The notes: generated by a model from the sequence alone, not told the origin. A DNA stretch of 64,000 bases from Marthasterias glacialis (GCA_911728455.2 OU452229.1:23797347-23861346); one strand, 5' to 3'. Numbered from the stretch's first letter, positions 33,333 through 53,440 are shown. Program-made: numbers and translations.

Positions 33333-35540
33333 CAACCAGTGGATACAAGACAAAAAGCACATGGACTGCATAGAAAGAAGGCCTCTTCAAGAACTTCTTG
33401 GATCTTAATCGCCTTGGTTTGGAGGATGGAGCCTCATGCAAGTCCCGATTGTACATTCAGATAATTTATTGATGTCCTGCATCACTGCAGTACCATATTT
33501 AGTCTGGTTCCCAGACCAAATAGTCTCTGTCGATTTTAGGGTCCGGTATCACCCAATGTCACGGGAACAAAAAGGAGAAATTCTTCCTTTTCTATAAAAT
33601 ATCCAAAATGTTCAGAACTCGTTGTTGTCGACACTCGGATAGTATCGTCGATGTTTGGATATTTTTTAAAAATTAAAACAAAATAAAAAATTATTTCCGG
33701 GTTCACGCTCAAGTCGCAGCATTTAATATGGGTTGAAATTGTTTCAACTTTTAACTAACATGATTAAAGAAAACTCAACTGCATCAATTTTTTTTTATAG
33801 CTTTCAGTGCAGAAGCCAGACAGGACGATTGTGATGACCACCAGCCATGACACGTTTGGTCAATTTTAACCGTGGGTAATACCTGACCTAAGATTTTTAA
33901 CAAGAGTCGTCAGGGAATCTTTGGTCAGGGAACCAGACCATGGCAATTTCTGAGAATTACAATTTGTTGTTATGATTTAACACAAACTGGCTGAAGTTTC
34001 TTGCAAAGTTGGTGTACGGGTAACGGGTCAAATAATGTGAAGTGCGTAAAACCATCGCAAGTGGGTTTAAAACTAGATCAGCCACACAAGGTCTACAAAA
34101 AATCCCATAGAAAAAAAATTTATTTGAACAAATCAAGACATTGATTTGAACAAATCAAGACATTGATTTGAACAAATCAAGAAAGTTTACATCTATTAAA
34201 GTTCATATAATGCACCAAAGATGTAAAAATCATATACATACAAAGTTTATTTATGTAGGAAACTTACGCATAAATTTATATTTTAACAGTACAGTGTGTT
34301 TAAAAATGATTAAAGTAATTTGAACTGTAAAGGAGTCTTTATGAATAATGAATAAATTAAAGACTGGTATGCTGTGAAATTTGAAGTTCTCTAACCAGTG
34401 GTTAATTTGATATAGCTTGGTTTATTGAACCATAGTGTATGCAATACCATGAAATATTGTCATCACTAAGTCACAAAGAGTCACAAGATTTGCCAAACTT
34501 TCATCTTCATTTCTAGCTTGGGAGAATGAGAAAAAATGAGAGAAATAACAATACCCCCCCCCCCCCAAAAAAAAAAATAAATAAATAAATAAATAAAAAA
34601 AAAATAAATAAAATAAAACAACAAACAAAAAAACAAACAAAAACACACAAAAAAACTTGACAAATATTGCTCGAAAATTGCTTATTATTTTGAAACTTAT
34701 TTATTAGGCGCATCCGATGGTCTTTCAACTAGTATGCTCTCATTGTCTTCAAGAGAAAATGAACACAATCAGATATCCAGTGGATTTATTTATTTTATTT
34801 TTTTAAAGAACCACCATATCTCACTAGAGAGATTATTTCCTGGTGATACCCTAAACCTCATATGACACGATCAATGGTATTTTGTTGACAGCTAGTAGAA
34901 TATTTGTAAACAAAAGCAATCTTTTTGTGAACAACAAAATAAAATAAATTTACATAAAAAAGAAATAATATAACAATGGATTTTCATACCACAACTTTAG
35001 TAGCATGATGCAGGCTTCACGTTGCTGAACAGTTTTGTTTTCACTCAAGTACCTGTACAAGTCTTGTTAGTCTCTTGTTTGTCCATACTATCTTCAACAT
35101 TACTTGTTGCTTACCTTCCTTAGCAAGCCAGTCAAAACGCGATACAAATCAGTGTCCACATCAGACTGAAGTCCTTGAAAGTCTTGATATTAATCTACTT
35201 GCTCATTTTGATGCAGCTCGGCTCGATCAGATCTCTGCTTCCATCTATCAATGGAGATTTGTTCCTCAAAGTCAATGAGCAGATTAATCAACTGAGAAGA
35301 TGACAGAACGTTTGTCCAAACTCTGACGGGTAGGCTGTGGGTTCGTTGTCAACATTGATGACGACTTGTGGATCTCTTAAAATAAGATGAAGCTGAAAAT
35401 GAAGAACTCTCTGTAGTGCCTCATTCTTCCAACTTCAGCCAAAAGAAACCCACTCTCAAGAGCATCCATGATAAAAGCCTCATACCCATTGGTTGTTGGG
35501 CATTGTTGTTATCTGTTTCCACCAATAAGCAGCTGGCTTT
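33333..35540. other. Convergent 3' region between CNBD2 and CCDC12
   Basis: AATAAA at 34350 (plus) and TTTATT at 34785 (AATAAA on minus) are candidate poly(A) signals for the two genes, ~1.0 and ~0.75 kb past the stops. A 22-bp unit (ATTTGAACAAATCAAGACATTG) is repeated three times at 34122-34181. A C run, an A run and (AAAT)n lie at 34553-34640. No coding sequence was recognised. Confidence 0.5.
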
Positions 35541-38500
35541 CTAATCATCATCATCAGATAAGTCTCCTTGCTGTTGCTTTGGTAGTTCAGGGGCAGTTAT
35601 AGCTGTACTGAGGTCACCTTGCCCTGATTGGATCCTCTCTCCTGCACAGAGGATCACAAAAAAGTACAAAAAATAAGCAGTTAAATATTACTGGTCTTTC
35701 TTAAGGCATCGTTTCTTCAAAAATTGGTCAGAAGGTTGTGTCTTCATTGGTTTAATGATGACCATAGATGTAGTAAGCCTTATTCTAATTCTTGAGGGTT
35801 TTTAAATAGTATTTAAAGTTGGCACTTACGGATAAGCTCAGCAATAGCTCTTTGAGTGCGTCTTTCTAGTTTCTCAAGCTTGGGAGCAATGTCTCTCTTC
35901 AGATCCCTGAAAAGAATTATAAAACGAGTTGATGCAACATTTCTAACTATTCTTCTTTTAAATCAAATAAAATTCTTTAAGTTTTTAGAAAGACAAGCGC
36001 AGACCACCCTGAGAAATGTTCTGCTTAAATGTAGAAACGAGGATTAAATAAACAGAAGGCAAATTGTCCAGGAAGCAATAAACCTACCAGTCTGGTTTCC
36101 TTGGTGCTAGATTGACCAAATCAACTTCATCAACTACTGGAGCTGGTTTGGCAGCTTCAAGTTGATCCTTTATGTGTTCTTCCACTAACAAAAATAAAGA
36201 AATGAAAAGATAATTTTTTAGCTGTGTTGCGAACTGTTCACCAACCAAAATAACCTACGACATAAATGTCAAAATTTGTAAAAAATGGCCTAATTTTTCG
36301 ACCCTAGCAGAGTTTTTCTCAAAAACAGCTTTATGAAATAAAGACTAATAAGGATGTCATAAATGAGGTGAATCTAAGACTTCTTAATCAAGGCAAAGAA
36401 GGGGTGCAAGCTGCAGTCATTATTATTATTGTAATTCTTATTATTTATAAGACCACAACAAATATCACATAAAATTAAAAGGGAAGGCAAATAGTAAAGA
36501 ACACCAAGAAGGTAACGGTGACTAAGATTTATCGAATTGGAGAGGGCTCACAATGCCCTAAGAACTGACAGCAAATAATTCAACCACAAAGAAACCTTGA
36601 CTTGACAAAGCTAAGAGAACAAAGATTATTTTTCAAGCACCGGGATTTTTGTTTTCCCTATCGAGAAAATGTCAGATCCACAAAGTGAACTGCAAAACCT
36701 CGACCGTGAGCTACAGCCAAGGATTGTTCCTCTATTCAGAACCAAGGCTGGAAACACGGTTTACTCTGACTTACCTCCATTGAGCCAAAATACAATGAAT
36801 AAACAATAAAGGAAACCTCTCAATGTCACGTAGTCCTCTTTTTGAAACAATAGGACAAAGGTCTGGAATCGACCCCCGCATAATTTGCAAATTATTCAAC
36901 ACCATCTGTCCTCTTTGTGTGGTTGAAACGAAGCATCGCACGGTGACTTCATACTCTGTGCATGCTGGAAACAGAATGTCCAGGCGACCTTCGTACCGGT
37001 ACTCTGATTTTACAAAATGGTGTGTTTACATGAACACCAATTGCTGGCTCGGACAATATCTACACAGGTCATCTGGCGTCAACAAGTTAAAAGACTAAGC
37101 TTGTAACTTGAAAGAAGTTGAAATCTGTAATGAACTCAGTACTTCATTGACTTTTAATTAAATGGAAAAATAAATCCTAAAAATTGTCACCCATGAATTT
37201 CAAACTCACCCGAGGGTAGGTCAGCCTTTGGAACTAGCTGCTCCTGGAGTGCTTCATCCCCTGGCTTGTAATTCTTAAAAACAGGCTTCCTGTATTTATA
37301 CCCCAAAAAAAGATGACAATTAACAGCTGCAACTACATCATGTAGTGAAAAAATAGCAGCACAAAATGCATTCTGTGCAGTAAGTTGTGGGAGAACATCC
37401 AGGCCATTGTAACCCAAAGGACATGAAAAAAAAAAAATAAATACAGCAGCATTAATTTGAGCCCCATAAATAGTGCCAATACGATGCACAACAACAACCA
37501 TCATGGTCCTGACGATGTTTTTTTGAATGTGTCAGTGTCAGCTCTGAGATTTTTCATAAAATTCCACCACAAGAAGTTATCGCATTGCAAATCTAATGTA
37601 CTCCAGACTCTCGGGCAAATGACCAAGCTATCATTAGGGAAAAATTTTGGCAAAACAATGTAAGTCTCGATTGGAAAGTTGAATGATGTCACATTGCGAT
37701 AACTAATTTCGGTGGAATTTTATGAAAAATCTCGGAGCTGATACCAACACATTCAAACACTGTCGCAGCCATCATGGTTGCTGTCATGCACGCTGTACAG
37801 TGCTCAAGCGCAGAACAGGGTGCCGTAATCGCAGTTTCCCAGGTAAGTTAAAGCAATGTACAGCGTGCTTGCGCAATAGCAACCATCATGGCTCAGGCAA
37901 TGTTTGAATTCAAAAGTCTCAATTTGAAAGTTGATGTCACATTGTGGGTCAGAAGTTTTGTAGGGCCAAGAAGCCAAGGTAGTTGGCACTATTTATAGGG
38001 CTATGCTTATTGCTGCATTACAATAAACATTCAACAATATTTACTGCCTTGCTAACAAACATATCCCAACAAACTTTACACTGTGGGAAAGATCATATCA
38101 TTCTCTTTATTATTATTAATAATTTCTGGTAATGAAACCAAGGATGTCTCAATAGTGAACTTAATCACTGTAGCTCAGAAGCCTGAGGAAACCTGTAGAT
38201 AAGGATGCTTGCTATCTGAACCAGAAGCACTGGGGTAAACCCCCTACTCTTCCACGATAAGTGTTCTGGGTTCTTTTATGTGCAGTACCCATCCTAGTAC
38301 ATGGAACCTATGGCTTAACGTCCCATCCGAAGGACCAAGCAATTATGGTAAAGTGTCTTGCTCAAGGACACAAGTGTCGCGACTGGCCAGGCCGGGATTC
38401 GAACCCACATTCTGTAAAGTACAGAACTTAAGTTCGGCAGACTAGACCGCTTGGCCACGACACTCTGATATATATTTTGCTGTGTTTCCCATTTCATCAA

Positions 38501-40318
38501 TAGTAGTGACAGTACAAAGAAAGACATTAATTTTTTATTCATCTACGGGTTTTTCCGTAGTTGGGCACTAAACAAAGTTTGTGTGTTCTAAACTATGTGA
38601 AATCCTGCAGTTAGGCAGATATGGGTTAATAAAATAAACTCTAAAAGTTCTAAAAGTTGAGTACTTTTTTTCTTCAACATCTTCCTCCGTATGGATTTTC
38701 TTTGCTGGTGGCTCGGTGTTTTCAGCATTCTGAAATTAAAACATTACATTTTACAGTTAAAAAATTTATCGACTTCACTGGTTTAAGAGGTTGAGACTAG
38801 CCTTGATCAAGGCGGATCAGCTGGACGGAACGGTTTTAGTCGCATTTGCCATATTTTTTTTATGCCTATGCCCCATCGAGTAAGCTGTGCCCAAAACTCC
38901 AGCACGACGTCAATCACAGCGTGTTGCTTACAATGTTTGCACTTGTTCAGAAAGATACAACATTAACGTTCAGGCCTGCCTGAAAAATAGCAGACTTACT
39001 ATATCCAGTGGGCAAAATACCAAATGTGTCATGCTCTTCAATGATTGCCTAATCGAATATTATCATTCAACTTAATTGTATATAATTATTCGCTTTTCCA
39101 AGGACGGCTTTGAAAGTAGGCCCACTTAAATTGAAATGTTGAAGGACTGTCTCTGCTCAGAACGAATGCCGTTGATTTGAAGCTTGTCAGTAGCCGAGAT
39201 TTGATGACGGTTTATCATTTCTTGATCCAACCGTGATCCAACTGTAGAGCAAGGAACAGACTCTGTTCACTGCTCTATGAACCAACATTTCCCTCGAAAA
39301 CGCCATTTTGTCCACATAACAACCAGACTATAGAGAGTGCTTAACTTTCATGCTCTATGGTGTGTTGCACCACCACACGTGCACAAGTTACTGTAGGGGT
39401 TCCTAGTCCATGCTCTGTGGTCAAAGCTACGAGCCTATGATTGGCTATCAAATAAAATGAACTGACCACATCTTGAATACAACAAATCCGTTGGCATTGG
39501 AAATCCAACAGGAAAATAAAGAAACACGTAAGCTTTCGTTTACAAAAGCATCAAGGCTGTCTTCCTAATGGACTCCGTGCGTGCGTGGACAGTGTATGTG
39601 TTTGTATCGTCCTGACGAACTCCGTACATCCATGCATGGACTGTGACTGTGTGTGTGCAACTGCATATCGTCCCTTTTGCCTTTTTGGACTCCGTGTGTG
39701 GATAACTCGGGGCTAAAAAGTATTATAAGACTAAGAGAACGTGCAAAGACAGCCTTGATCAAGGCTAGGTTGAGACAAGATAGAGAAAAGGACCTTCATA
39801 TAACTTCAAATTCAAGGTCAAAGACAAAGGACAACGGGAAAGGACAGACAAGGTAAGCGGCGTGCAGTGGCGTCAGCTGTGTACACATCTGCAGCGATAT
39901 GCTATACCATTATCAATCAATATCATTATCAATCAATCATGTCAATCGTTTGTAGCCATAGACAGGCATGTAGTGAATCGTAGGTTCTACAAAAGGTAAT
40001 AAGGTTGGCGTTTTTGAGGTATTTTTACGTTGAAATTTGGAACACTAAAAAAAATATTATTTAGGAGTAAAATAGCAAGGGCGCCCTCCATTGTCTGAGA
40101 ATCAGCAACTAATTTTTAACGTTCATCGGACATGCAGACAATTTATTCATAAAATGTGACTTTTATGATTTAAAAACTGATTTTAAACGATAACTGATCA
40201 AGATCAGATATCTGAATTCCTAAAATACCTCTGAATCTCCATGTTGTTTTTGCCTCAATGCCTTTAATCGTTCTTTTCTGCGGAGAGCTTCCGCAGAAAG
40301 TTGTCCAACAGTCGCCAT
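35541..40318 (-). CDS. CCDC12: Coiled-coil domain-containing protein 12 (CCDC12), 6 exons
   Basis: Complete, 169 residues (human about 166). Exons in coding order: 40318-40229, 38729-38665, 37289-37210, 36184-36088, 35906-35830, 35641-35541; all GT-AG in phase. Landmarks: LSAEALRRKERLKALRQK (exon 1), KPVFKNYKPGDEALQEQ (exon 3), EEHIKDQLEAAKP and NLAPRKPDWDLKRDI (exons 4/5), LEKLERRTQRAIAELIRERI (exons 5/6), and a tail of four Asp. CCDC12 (cwf18-related) is a component of the activated spliceosome in the nucleus; that role is family knowledge. Start chosen because MATVGQLSAEALRRK aligns with the family and AAAATGGCGAC gives a YY1-like context. It shares a short divergent promoter with CDK2. 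Confidence 0.95.
38108..38468 (-). mobile_element. tRNA-derived SINE, near full length
   Basis: Minus strand: GTGTCGTGGCCAAGCGGTCT (A-box region), AATGTGGGTTCGAATCCCGG (B box), TGTCCTTGAGCAAGACACTT, CCTTCGGATGGGACGTTAAG, CACTTATCGTGGAAGAGTAG, and CCAGAAATT with an ATT tail. Collinear with 57945-58313. In CCDC12 intron 2. Confidence 0.85.
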
Positions 40319-40861
40319 TTTGACTTCTCGAAGAATTGTGGGTAATATTATTTCCCTCGAGAACTGCAGGGATTGAGCAAAACTTTCATATAACTTCAAT
40401 TAAATGTTTATTAAAATTAAAATTTTGAACATAATTTAATCCAAACAGTGCAATGACGTCTGGAATTAGTTTAATCGTAAAATATTATTTTGGAAGTAAC
40501 TACTGTCCAATCAAAAATCGTCAAACGATATCAGCGGCAATCCTAAGCCACCAATCAGAGAAGGAGACATGTTGCATGTGATCAACTCCCGCGAAAAGTT
40601 AGAAACCGCGCCAGCTGGATTTTTGGGATAGTAAACAAAAATGGTCAACGACATGAACGAGGGTCATCACACTTGTGCCAGTGTTGCACAAAAGCAGGTC
40701 ACGAAATGTAATCACATTGAATAGAATTATAAAGAAAAGTCCGTCTGGTACAACCTCGTTATAATGTTTCCGGTCGCCATGGGATAAAGAGTCAAACAGA
40801 AATTGACGCTTAGTAGAAATTCGCTGCGGACGACAACATTCATAAATAACACGTATGCAAA
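40319..40861. promoter_or_regulatory. Bidirectional CCDC12/CDK2 promoter
   Basis: 543 bp between divergent start codons. Seen: CCAAT at 40507-40511 and 40551-40555 (CCACCAATCAG), and CTCCCGCGAAAAG at 40586-40598, which on the other strand reads TTTTCGCGGGAG, an E2F/DP consensus. AAAATGGCGAC over the CCDC12 start resembles YY1. No TATA box stands in a sensible position. E2F plus spaced CCAAT boxes is typical of cell-cycle promoters, fitting CDK2. Transcription start sites cannot be set from sequence. Confidence 0.7.
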
Positions 40862-47577
<6,716 letters not shown>

Positions 47578-49117
47578 GACCGCAGAGGGGAAAGATACAA
47601 AGTTTCTAATGGTAACTGTTTGTGCTCCATCTTTGGAACCTACTATATTTCAGTTGTTATAGGCATGTAAATTCTAAGGAATTAGCTCATCTCTTTTTTT
47701 CCCTTATGTGTGCCAAATATTACTAAACAGCGCTGTAAAAAAAAATTCCAAATCTGTTTCCTCTTTTTTTACCTACAAGTTGCCTGTCTCACTGTCTGAT
47801 GCTTTAAAGTTTACAAGATATTCTTCTTCAGTACCAATTTTTTCCCATTTAAAAACACCTGCTCATCAACGCGAGACAAACAAATTCGTGCCACAAAAGA
47901 TCAACTTTGACCGGCGCACGTGTTGTACGTAAACTATTTACGGGTACATGATCGTTTTGTTTGTGCCACGGATATAGCCGTTGGGTAATGGTGAGTAGCC
48001 TGCGTCTTTAAATAAAGCAAACTCAGTTTTTCTGCAATACCAAATCCCATTTCAGATTAAACAAGTTTAATGCTTTTAAGGAGTGAAAAGGGCATAAGAA
48101 ATGTGTAATAAAAACATGAACCAAAATCTTTAAGATCAGCTAGGATCTTGGATTGACAAAGGAAACAAGGTTCTTTGGTAGTCCAAGTTTTTGAAAAATT
48201 GATTGGAATTTTGTTAGTGCTCAAAATGCTTTCATCATTTTCTTTATGAAAAAATTCAACTTTTTGAATTTTGCTTTGATTTTGAATTTTTTCAAGGCTT
48301 ACAAATACATTGCCTTGACAAAAACAAGGGCAAAAACGACATCAAACAAGAAGTTTGGTTAAACTTTTGTCTCAGTTTCCATTTTCAAAGAGTGCAGTAA
48401 ATAAGATAATTTGTCAATCAAATAAATAATATATATGGGTTATTGAGATAATTAAGGGAATATTTATTGCATAAAAATAACATTATTTTCTTCAACCCCA
48501 GATAATATAAAGTCTATAATATAAAATAGAGTTACAGATGTGTTTTTTGTTTTCTATTGGTCTGTGGCATGAAGCTGTATGATGCTAAAATGCGACATAT
48601 ATTTGAGTTGTTATCTCGAATATTTTAACCCTTGTAGTGTCCTGGGCAAGTTAAATTGGCCCAACGTTCAAACAGTATTGGCAGGGATTGATTAAATTTC
48701 AGACCTGGAATGACACAGAGACCATGGAGGCAATGGCCTCTGTTGCCCTGGTCATGGCCTTGGTGCCTTTCAAAAGTTTCTTGTGGACTTTCAGATTCTC
48801 CAATGGAAGCGCCCTTTGCAAAATGAAAATAGGCCTTGCTCTCTCAAAGATGAAATTTTAAGCCTGAAATTTGCTCATTTACAGTGGTAATAACACATCA
48901 CATTAACTTAAAATGATATGTCAGCTTTGGACATCAAAATCATATCTCGCATATTTTGAATGTAGTTATTGTTTTTATAATTTGTATCTGCAATTTCTTA
49001 AGAAAGTAGTAATTTATAGCTTAAAATGCATGGCATTACACGCATTTATTACAGGGCTCTGCAAGGGTTGAATCAGGTGTTGCCGATGTGACTTTTCTTC
49101 TTGAAAGGGTCTGATAC
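47578..49117. other. CDK2 3' flank/UTR, nothing else recognised
   Basis: AATAAA at 48011-48016, 434 bp past the stop, is the nearest poly(A) candidate. Around 48710-48780 is a dispersed repeat word set (GGAGGCAATGGCCTCTGTTG, TGGTGCCTTTCAAAAG) also seen near 43960 and 49395. Confidence 0.4.
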
Positions 49118-49371
49118 TAGACCAATCCATTAAGCCCTGCCTCCTTATGTGTTGACCAATCACAGTCTTGGCAACACCACCAAAAGTCTGACCCGATAAA
49201 ATACTACTGGGAAATGTGAGCATGCATGCGCGTACTTATAGTGTGCAGGTTCATGTCGTACAGTGTTGCATTCAAGTGACGCACACTGTGCTGCCCACGT
49301 GTACAGTGGTGATGTAAAAAATGCTGTGATTGGTCGTTAAATTGAGGGGCGGGGCTTAATGGATCGGTCTA
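49118..49371. mobile_element. 254-bp MITE, TAGACC...GGTCTA ends (copy A)
   Basis: The left end TAGACCAATCCATTAAGCCC and the right end read inverted (TAGACCGATCCATTAAGCCC) pair; the interior has ACCAATCACAG and TGTGATTGGTC also paired. Same length and structure as 61877-62130. Confidence 0.8.
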
Positions 49372-49664
49372 TTCTAAAAATTACATATTGGAACATTTCA
49401 AAAGGCACCAAGGCAGGGAGGCAATTGCCCCCATGAAGTATAGGGAGGTTTCACGTGACATCACCCGAGACCTTTTTCTAATGCTGCGTGCACAAACAGA
49501 CGATGGAAATCATTCAGCAGACGACGCGTCAGCCATTGAGTTTGTACTTGGCTGGACCCAACATGGCTGTGAAATGAACTTTTCTCGGGGTCACGCAACC
49601 TTCAGGCCTGAATGATCTTCAAGAGTACGTTTGAGTTCCAGGTCGTTGACTCACTGCAATTGTT

Positions 49665-49846
49665 TTAAAGGGGCTGTGCATGAAAAGATGAACTCCCACC
49701 CAGATACTGCACATGCACACGCTTGTGGTCAAATCACAAAGGGTAACGTCTTTGTCAAACTGTGATGTGACTGCCGGCGCGCATGGGCACATATTATTTG
49801 GGTTATTCCATTTACTGCGATAATCGTTATGACACAGCCCCTTTAA
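49665..49846. mobile_element. TTAA-flanked MITE, family 4
   Basis: TTAAAGGGGCTGTGCATG at left, ATGACACAGCCCCTTTAA at right, 182 bp, TTAA on both sides. Single copy in the window. Confidence 0.7.
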
Positions 49847-50476
49847 TAAACAGTCTTGTTCATACTTCATGTGAATTGTGGAAGCGAAGCGATTTTTCTT
49901 GCATCTCAATTGAAAAGCAACGCGTACTGAATTGTTGTGTCACTGTAATTTGATTTGCATTCACTTTCACGTGAATAGAACCAGATTTTTCATTTGGTGC
50001 TCGATATGTGGCAGGGTGTACCCCCCTCCTATTGTGTCTTTATTGTGTTCTGGGAATCTCTGGAATGCTTTTGAGGATTTTAGGGAGGGGGGTGCTTCTG
50101 TACAAGAGGGGAAGAGTGTGTTAGAGAATGGGAACATTTGGGGGCCTCCCTCTGCCACATATCGGGCATGGTATAGGGTTTTAGACAATCAAAAACACAT
50201 TTATGTTAATTTTAAGTTACAGCGACAGTGTCTGTTCAAGAAAGTAAAGTAAAATTGTTATCACAGAAAACAAAATATTACTTGTGCCAGCTGCTTAACC
50301 TTACAACCTGGAATTGTTTTCTTAAGTTGACCTTTTTATAATTTTTATAATTTTGTTAATTTTAATTTGTTTATGAAGTGGCACCTTAATGAAGGGATGA
50401 TTTTGTACATTTTGTAAATAAAGAACCTGTAAATTGTACTCTTTGTTACTTTTAGTCATGGATTTAAAAACAAAAG

Positions 50477-50713
50477 TACTCTCTAAATGTAAAAGAGTGA
50501 AAAACCACTTGCTTTGTCCGCCATACCACTCTTGCAAAGAGCCATATGGCAGACAACTCTTTTTTATAGTGAAAGACAGGTTTTTTTCAACTTGAATCAT
50601 AGTGAAGTTTGCTCAAATTTCATTCTAAAAGGGTGAGTTTCACTCTCAGAAGAGCCAAGCTGACACCACTCGGGTGAGAGAGTGAAATTTTCACTCTTTT
50701 ACATTTAGAGAAA
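50477..50713. mobile_element. MITE with TACTCTC ends (copy B)
   Basis: TACTCTCTAAATGTAAAAGA at left; CACTCTTTTACATTTAGAGA at right. Collinear with 24380-24625 in the same orientation (TTTGTCCGCCATA, GAGCCATATGG). The last few bases of the right end are mutated. Confidence 0.75.
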
Positions 50714-51119
50714 ACTTTTTGAAACAATAAAACAATACAAGGTTTAGATGTTGTGATTAAATGGTGAGCACAAAATTGGTTAAGGTTGACAAAAATAAAT
50801 GTTCACGGATTTGCAGTTCATACATGTAATTTATATGGTATAAAGATTGTCATGGTGGGAAATTTTCCTTGAAAATATTTTTGCCATATTATAGATGCTG
50901 CAGTTTTGGGGGAAATGAGCAAAACAATTGGTTTCGATCTGATGAGACCAAAAATTGATTGAAAACAGTGAAAACATTATAGGTTTTTCCCCAATATTTT
51001 CTTGTGACTCTGATGACCGATTGAGCTTAAATCTTGACAGGTTTGTTATTTCATGTAGGGTCACATAAAGTGCAGATACTGGTATTTGACAATTACCAAT
51101 GTTGTACATGTACTTTAAC

Positions 51120-53050
51120 AAAACAGGACTTAATGTTTCTAAATCTAAAAACCTACTTTGTTGAAAGATTGATAACTCAATACAAAAGAAAAACATGAAA
51201 CCGTTAACTCTTTGAAAAGAGCGAAAACAACTACAAAAATATTTGAAAACACATTTTTTTCACAGTTCATTTTTTGAACCACATGGTTTGATTGTGCTCG
51301 TTTTAAAAATCTAATGTAGGTTGCTTTAAATTTGATTAAAAAAAAACACACACACACACACACAAACTAAGCTTAACAATTATTATTTTAGGGGCTCAAA
51401 ACAACTTAACTTAATTTAGATTTTGTTTCAGGAAATACACAAGTTCACATGATATGACTCGTCCTGAATGTTATTTTACAAACTTTTTAGCAGCCTTTAA
51501 GTTTTTCTAGGCATTTTAAAGTTGTTTGACCAATATTTACACATGCAGAGCTTTCTTTTGTTAAAGCAAAATTCAGTTTGTTGAGTTCTCTGTTATAATA
51601 GATGTTGATTTTTTTGCATCGGGGATAAAGAATATTAGTGTTAATTTTTTACCTATACACCGATGTGTGTTAAGCACTGTACACTCAGTACTTTCCCGAG
51701 TCCTCTGAAAAAATATTCACAGGCATTTTCCTCAGGTGGGATTCGGAGTTCTCTGTTGTATGTTGCACACTTCCTCTATTGTTAAATCTTTTGGATGCTG
51801 TCTTTGCATAATTGTTCACACTGGAACTTTCATCCAACTTTTTACTTTTGGGTAAGTAAATAACTTTCATATATTTAGTACAATTGCTGGCAAAATGACC
51901 TAGGGATTAATGTGCCTTCTGTTGATGTATAATAAACATATACATGTTTTATTGTTTTTATAGACTAACGTTTAGTTTTAACGTGTGTAAATAGTTGATC
52001 TTATTGCACTCTGCAAATAATTCTGTAAAGACTTTGTATTGTTCTGTTTAATGGAAATAAACTAAAAATAGATGAATTTACGTTTCGAATGTAGTGGATT
52101 CTTTGTCCAAGTCAGATCGAAGAAAATACAAGCATGGAGAAGGGAACAAGTGTGTGGAGAAATGAGTAAGACGAGGACGCAAAGAACAAAAAACATGCAA
52201 TGTTTTTCTTAAAGATAACGCCATGCACATGCTGCACACATCAACTCTTGGCGAATGGTCATACCACCACGATGGAATTCTCCGACTTGTTTGTCAATGC
52301 AGAGTTAAAGTCAATCAGCAAACTTAATTTCCTGCTCAGAATAAACAATAAATCGGATGTTTTAAAAGAAAATTTGATCAGTTATCAGTTTTTCCTTCAG
52401 CATGTGAAAATTACCGCGCAACAGTTATGAATTCTACAATCACTTTCATAGATCAAGCTTTCAGACCAAATCAAATGGTATCTACATAATTCCACATATA
52501 GAGTCACGGACGTTGTAAATAGTGTTTACATGTCATAGAAAAAATGGTTCAACGATTAATTGCATTCACGTGATGTACCTCAGTTTTTTATTGTGCTTAT
52601 GTAAGAGTTTTTATTGTTGTGTGCGCATTCGACTGTAGCTGCCTGCGCAGTGAGCTGTGTCTCTTTTTGTCTGTGGCACGATAAATTGCACCTGTGCGTG
52701 CCAGGGTAGATTTGTGGCAAACGGTGTCTCAATGTTATCAATATCATCGGCGTCACTCTGATCTGTTTCTTTTCGAAGTGCTCAGCTGTCTTCAAAGTAT
52801 TAAGTAAGTAAGGTAAGTAGCAGGTAAATACTAGGTCATTGTACATTTTGATGCCTAAATTTTCTCTGATCAGTGGTTCGAATGGCCGGCCCAAAGGCGC
52901 TGGAGGGAGCGTACGCTAGCCTCATTTTTTAGGGCATGTTTTATGGGGTGTTTTGTTTGCAAGGGGCTATTTTACTATAGGCTATATAGGTCCGCTGCAT
53001 GTGTAAATACTGAATAGACCCCCTTTCCTTCGTCCATGGATGACTATGAT
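51120..53050. other. Intergenic, no gene recognised
   Basis: CA run at 51346-51363. AATAAA at 52056 could end an extended CDK2 transcript. Open frames here (up to ~104 codons on minus at 52580-52894) lack similarity or splice support. Confidence 0.35.
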
Positions 53051-53054
53051 ATGT

Positions 53055-53440
53055 TTAATATATCATGGGAACTGACCATAATTTGGTTTTTGGATGATAG
53101 CAGAGCAAAATGATGGACTCAAAATGGTCGGCGGATCGTACGATAACGGTCACTCTCGAGTCGTAATTGAGAGTGTAAACAATAACAGTGTTAACGAGGT
53201 TCCATGTTAATTGGCGCGAACTGCGACCACTACTGACCAAGAGTGACAGGTGTTTTCAATCTCATGATTTGATTAAATCGGTTGGGGGAATCATGATGAA
53301 CTCGAGATGGGCGGTGACCATCCGGGATGGTACGATACGCCACTCTCTGGAGTGAGTCTAATATGAGAGTGTAAACAATAACAATGGCATTGTTTTGCAC
53401 GAACTGTGACGAAGGGTGGCAAAAGTCTCCACACTTTTAA
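53055..53440. repeat. Diverged tandem duplication upstream of the membrane-protein gene
   Basis: 53100-53230 and 53290-53420 share in order: ATGATG(G)ACTC, AATGG or GATGG + CGG, GGTACGATA or CGTACGATA, CACTCTC, GAGAGTGTAAACAATAACA, and GCGAACTG or CGAACTGTGAC. The second copy ends about 375 bp before the start codon at 53798. Confidence 0.5.

Noticed and set aside
34422-34728. Very hydrophobic F/L/Y/I-rich minus-strand frames
   Set aside because: They read through an A run and (AAAT)n microsatellite; artefact.
36823-37098. 91-codon plus-strand frame in a CCDC12 intron
   Set aside because: No similarity, antisense to a complete gene, no splice consensus.
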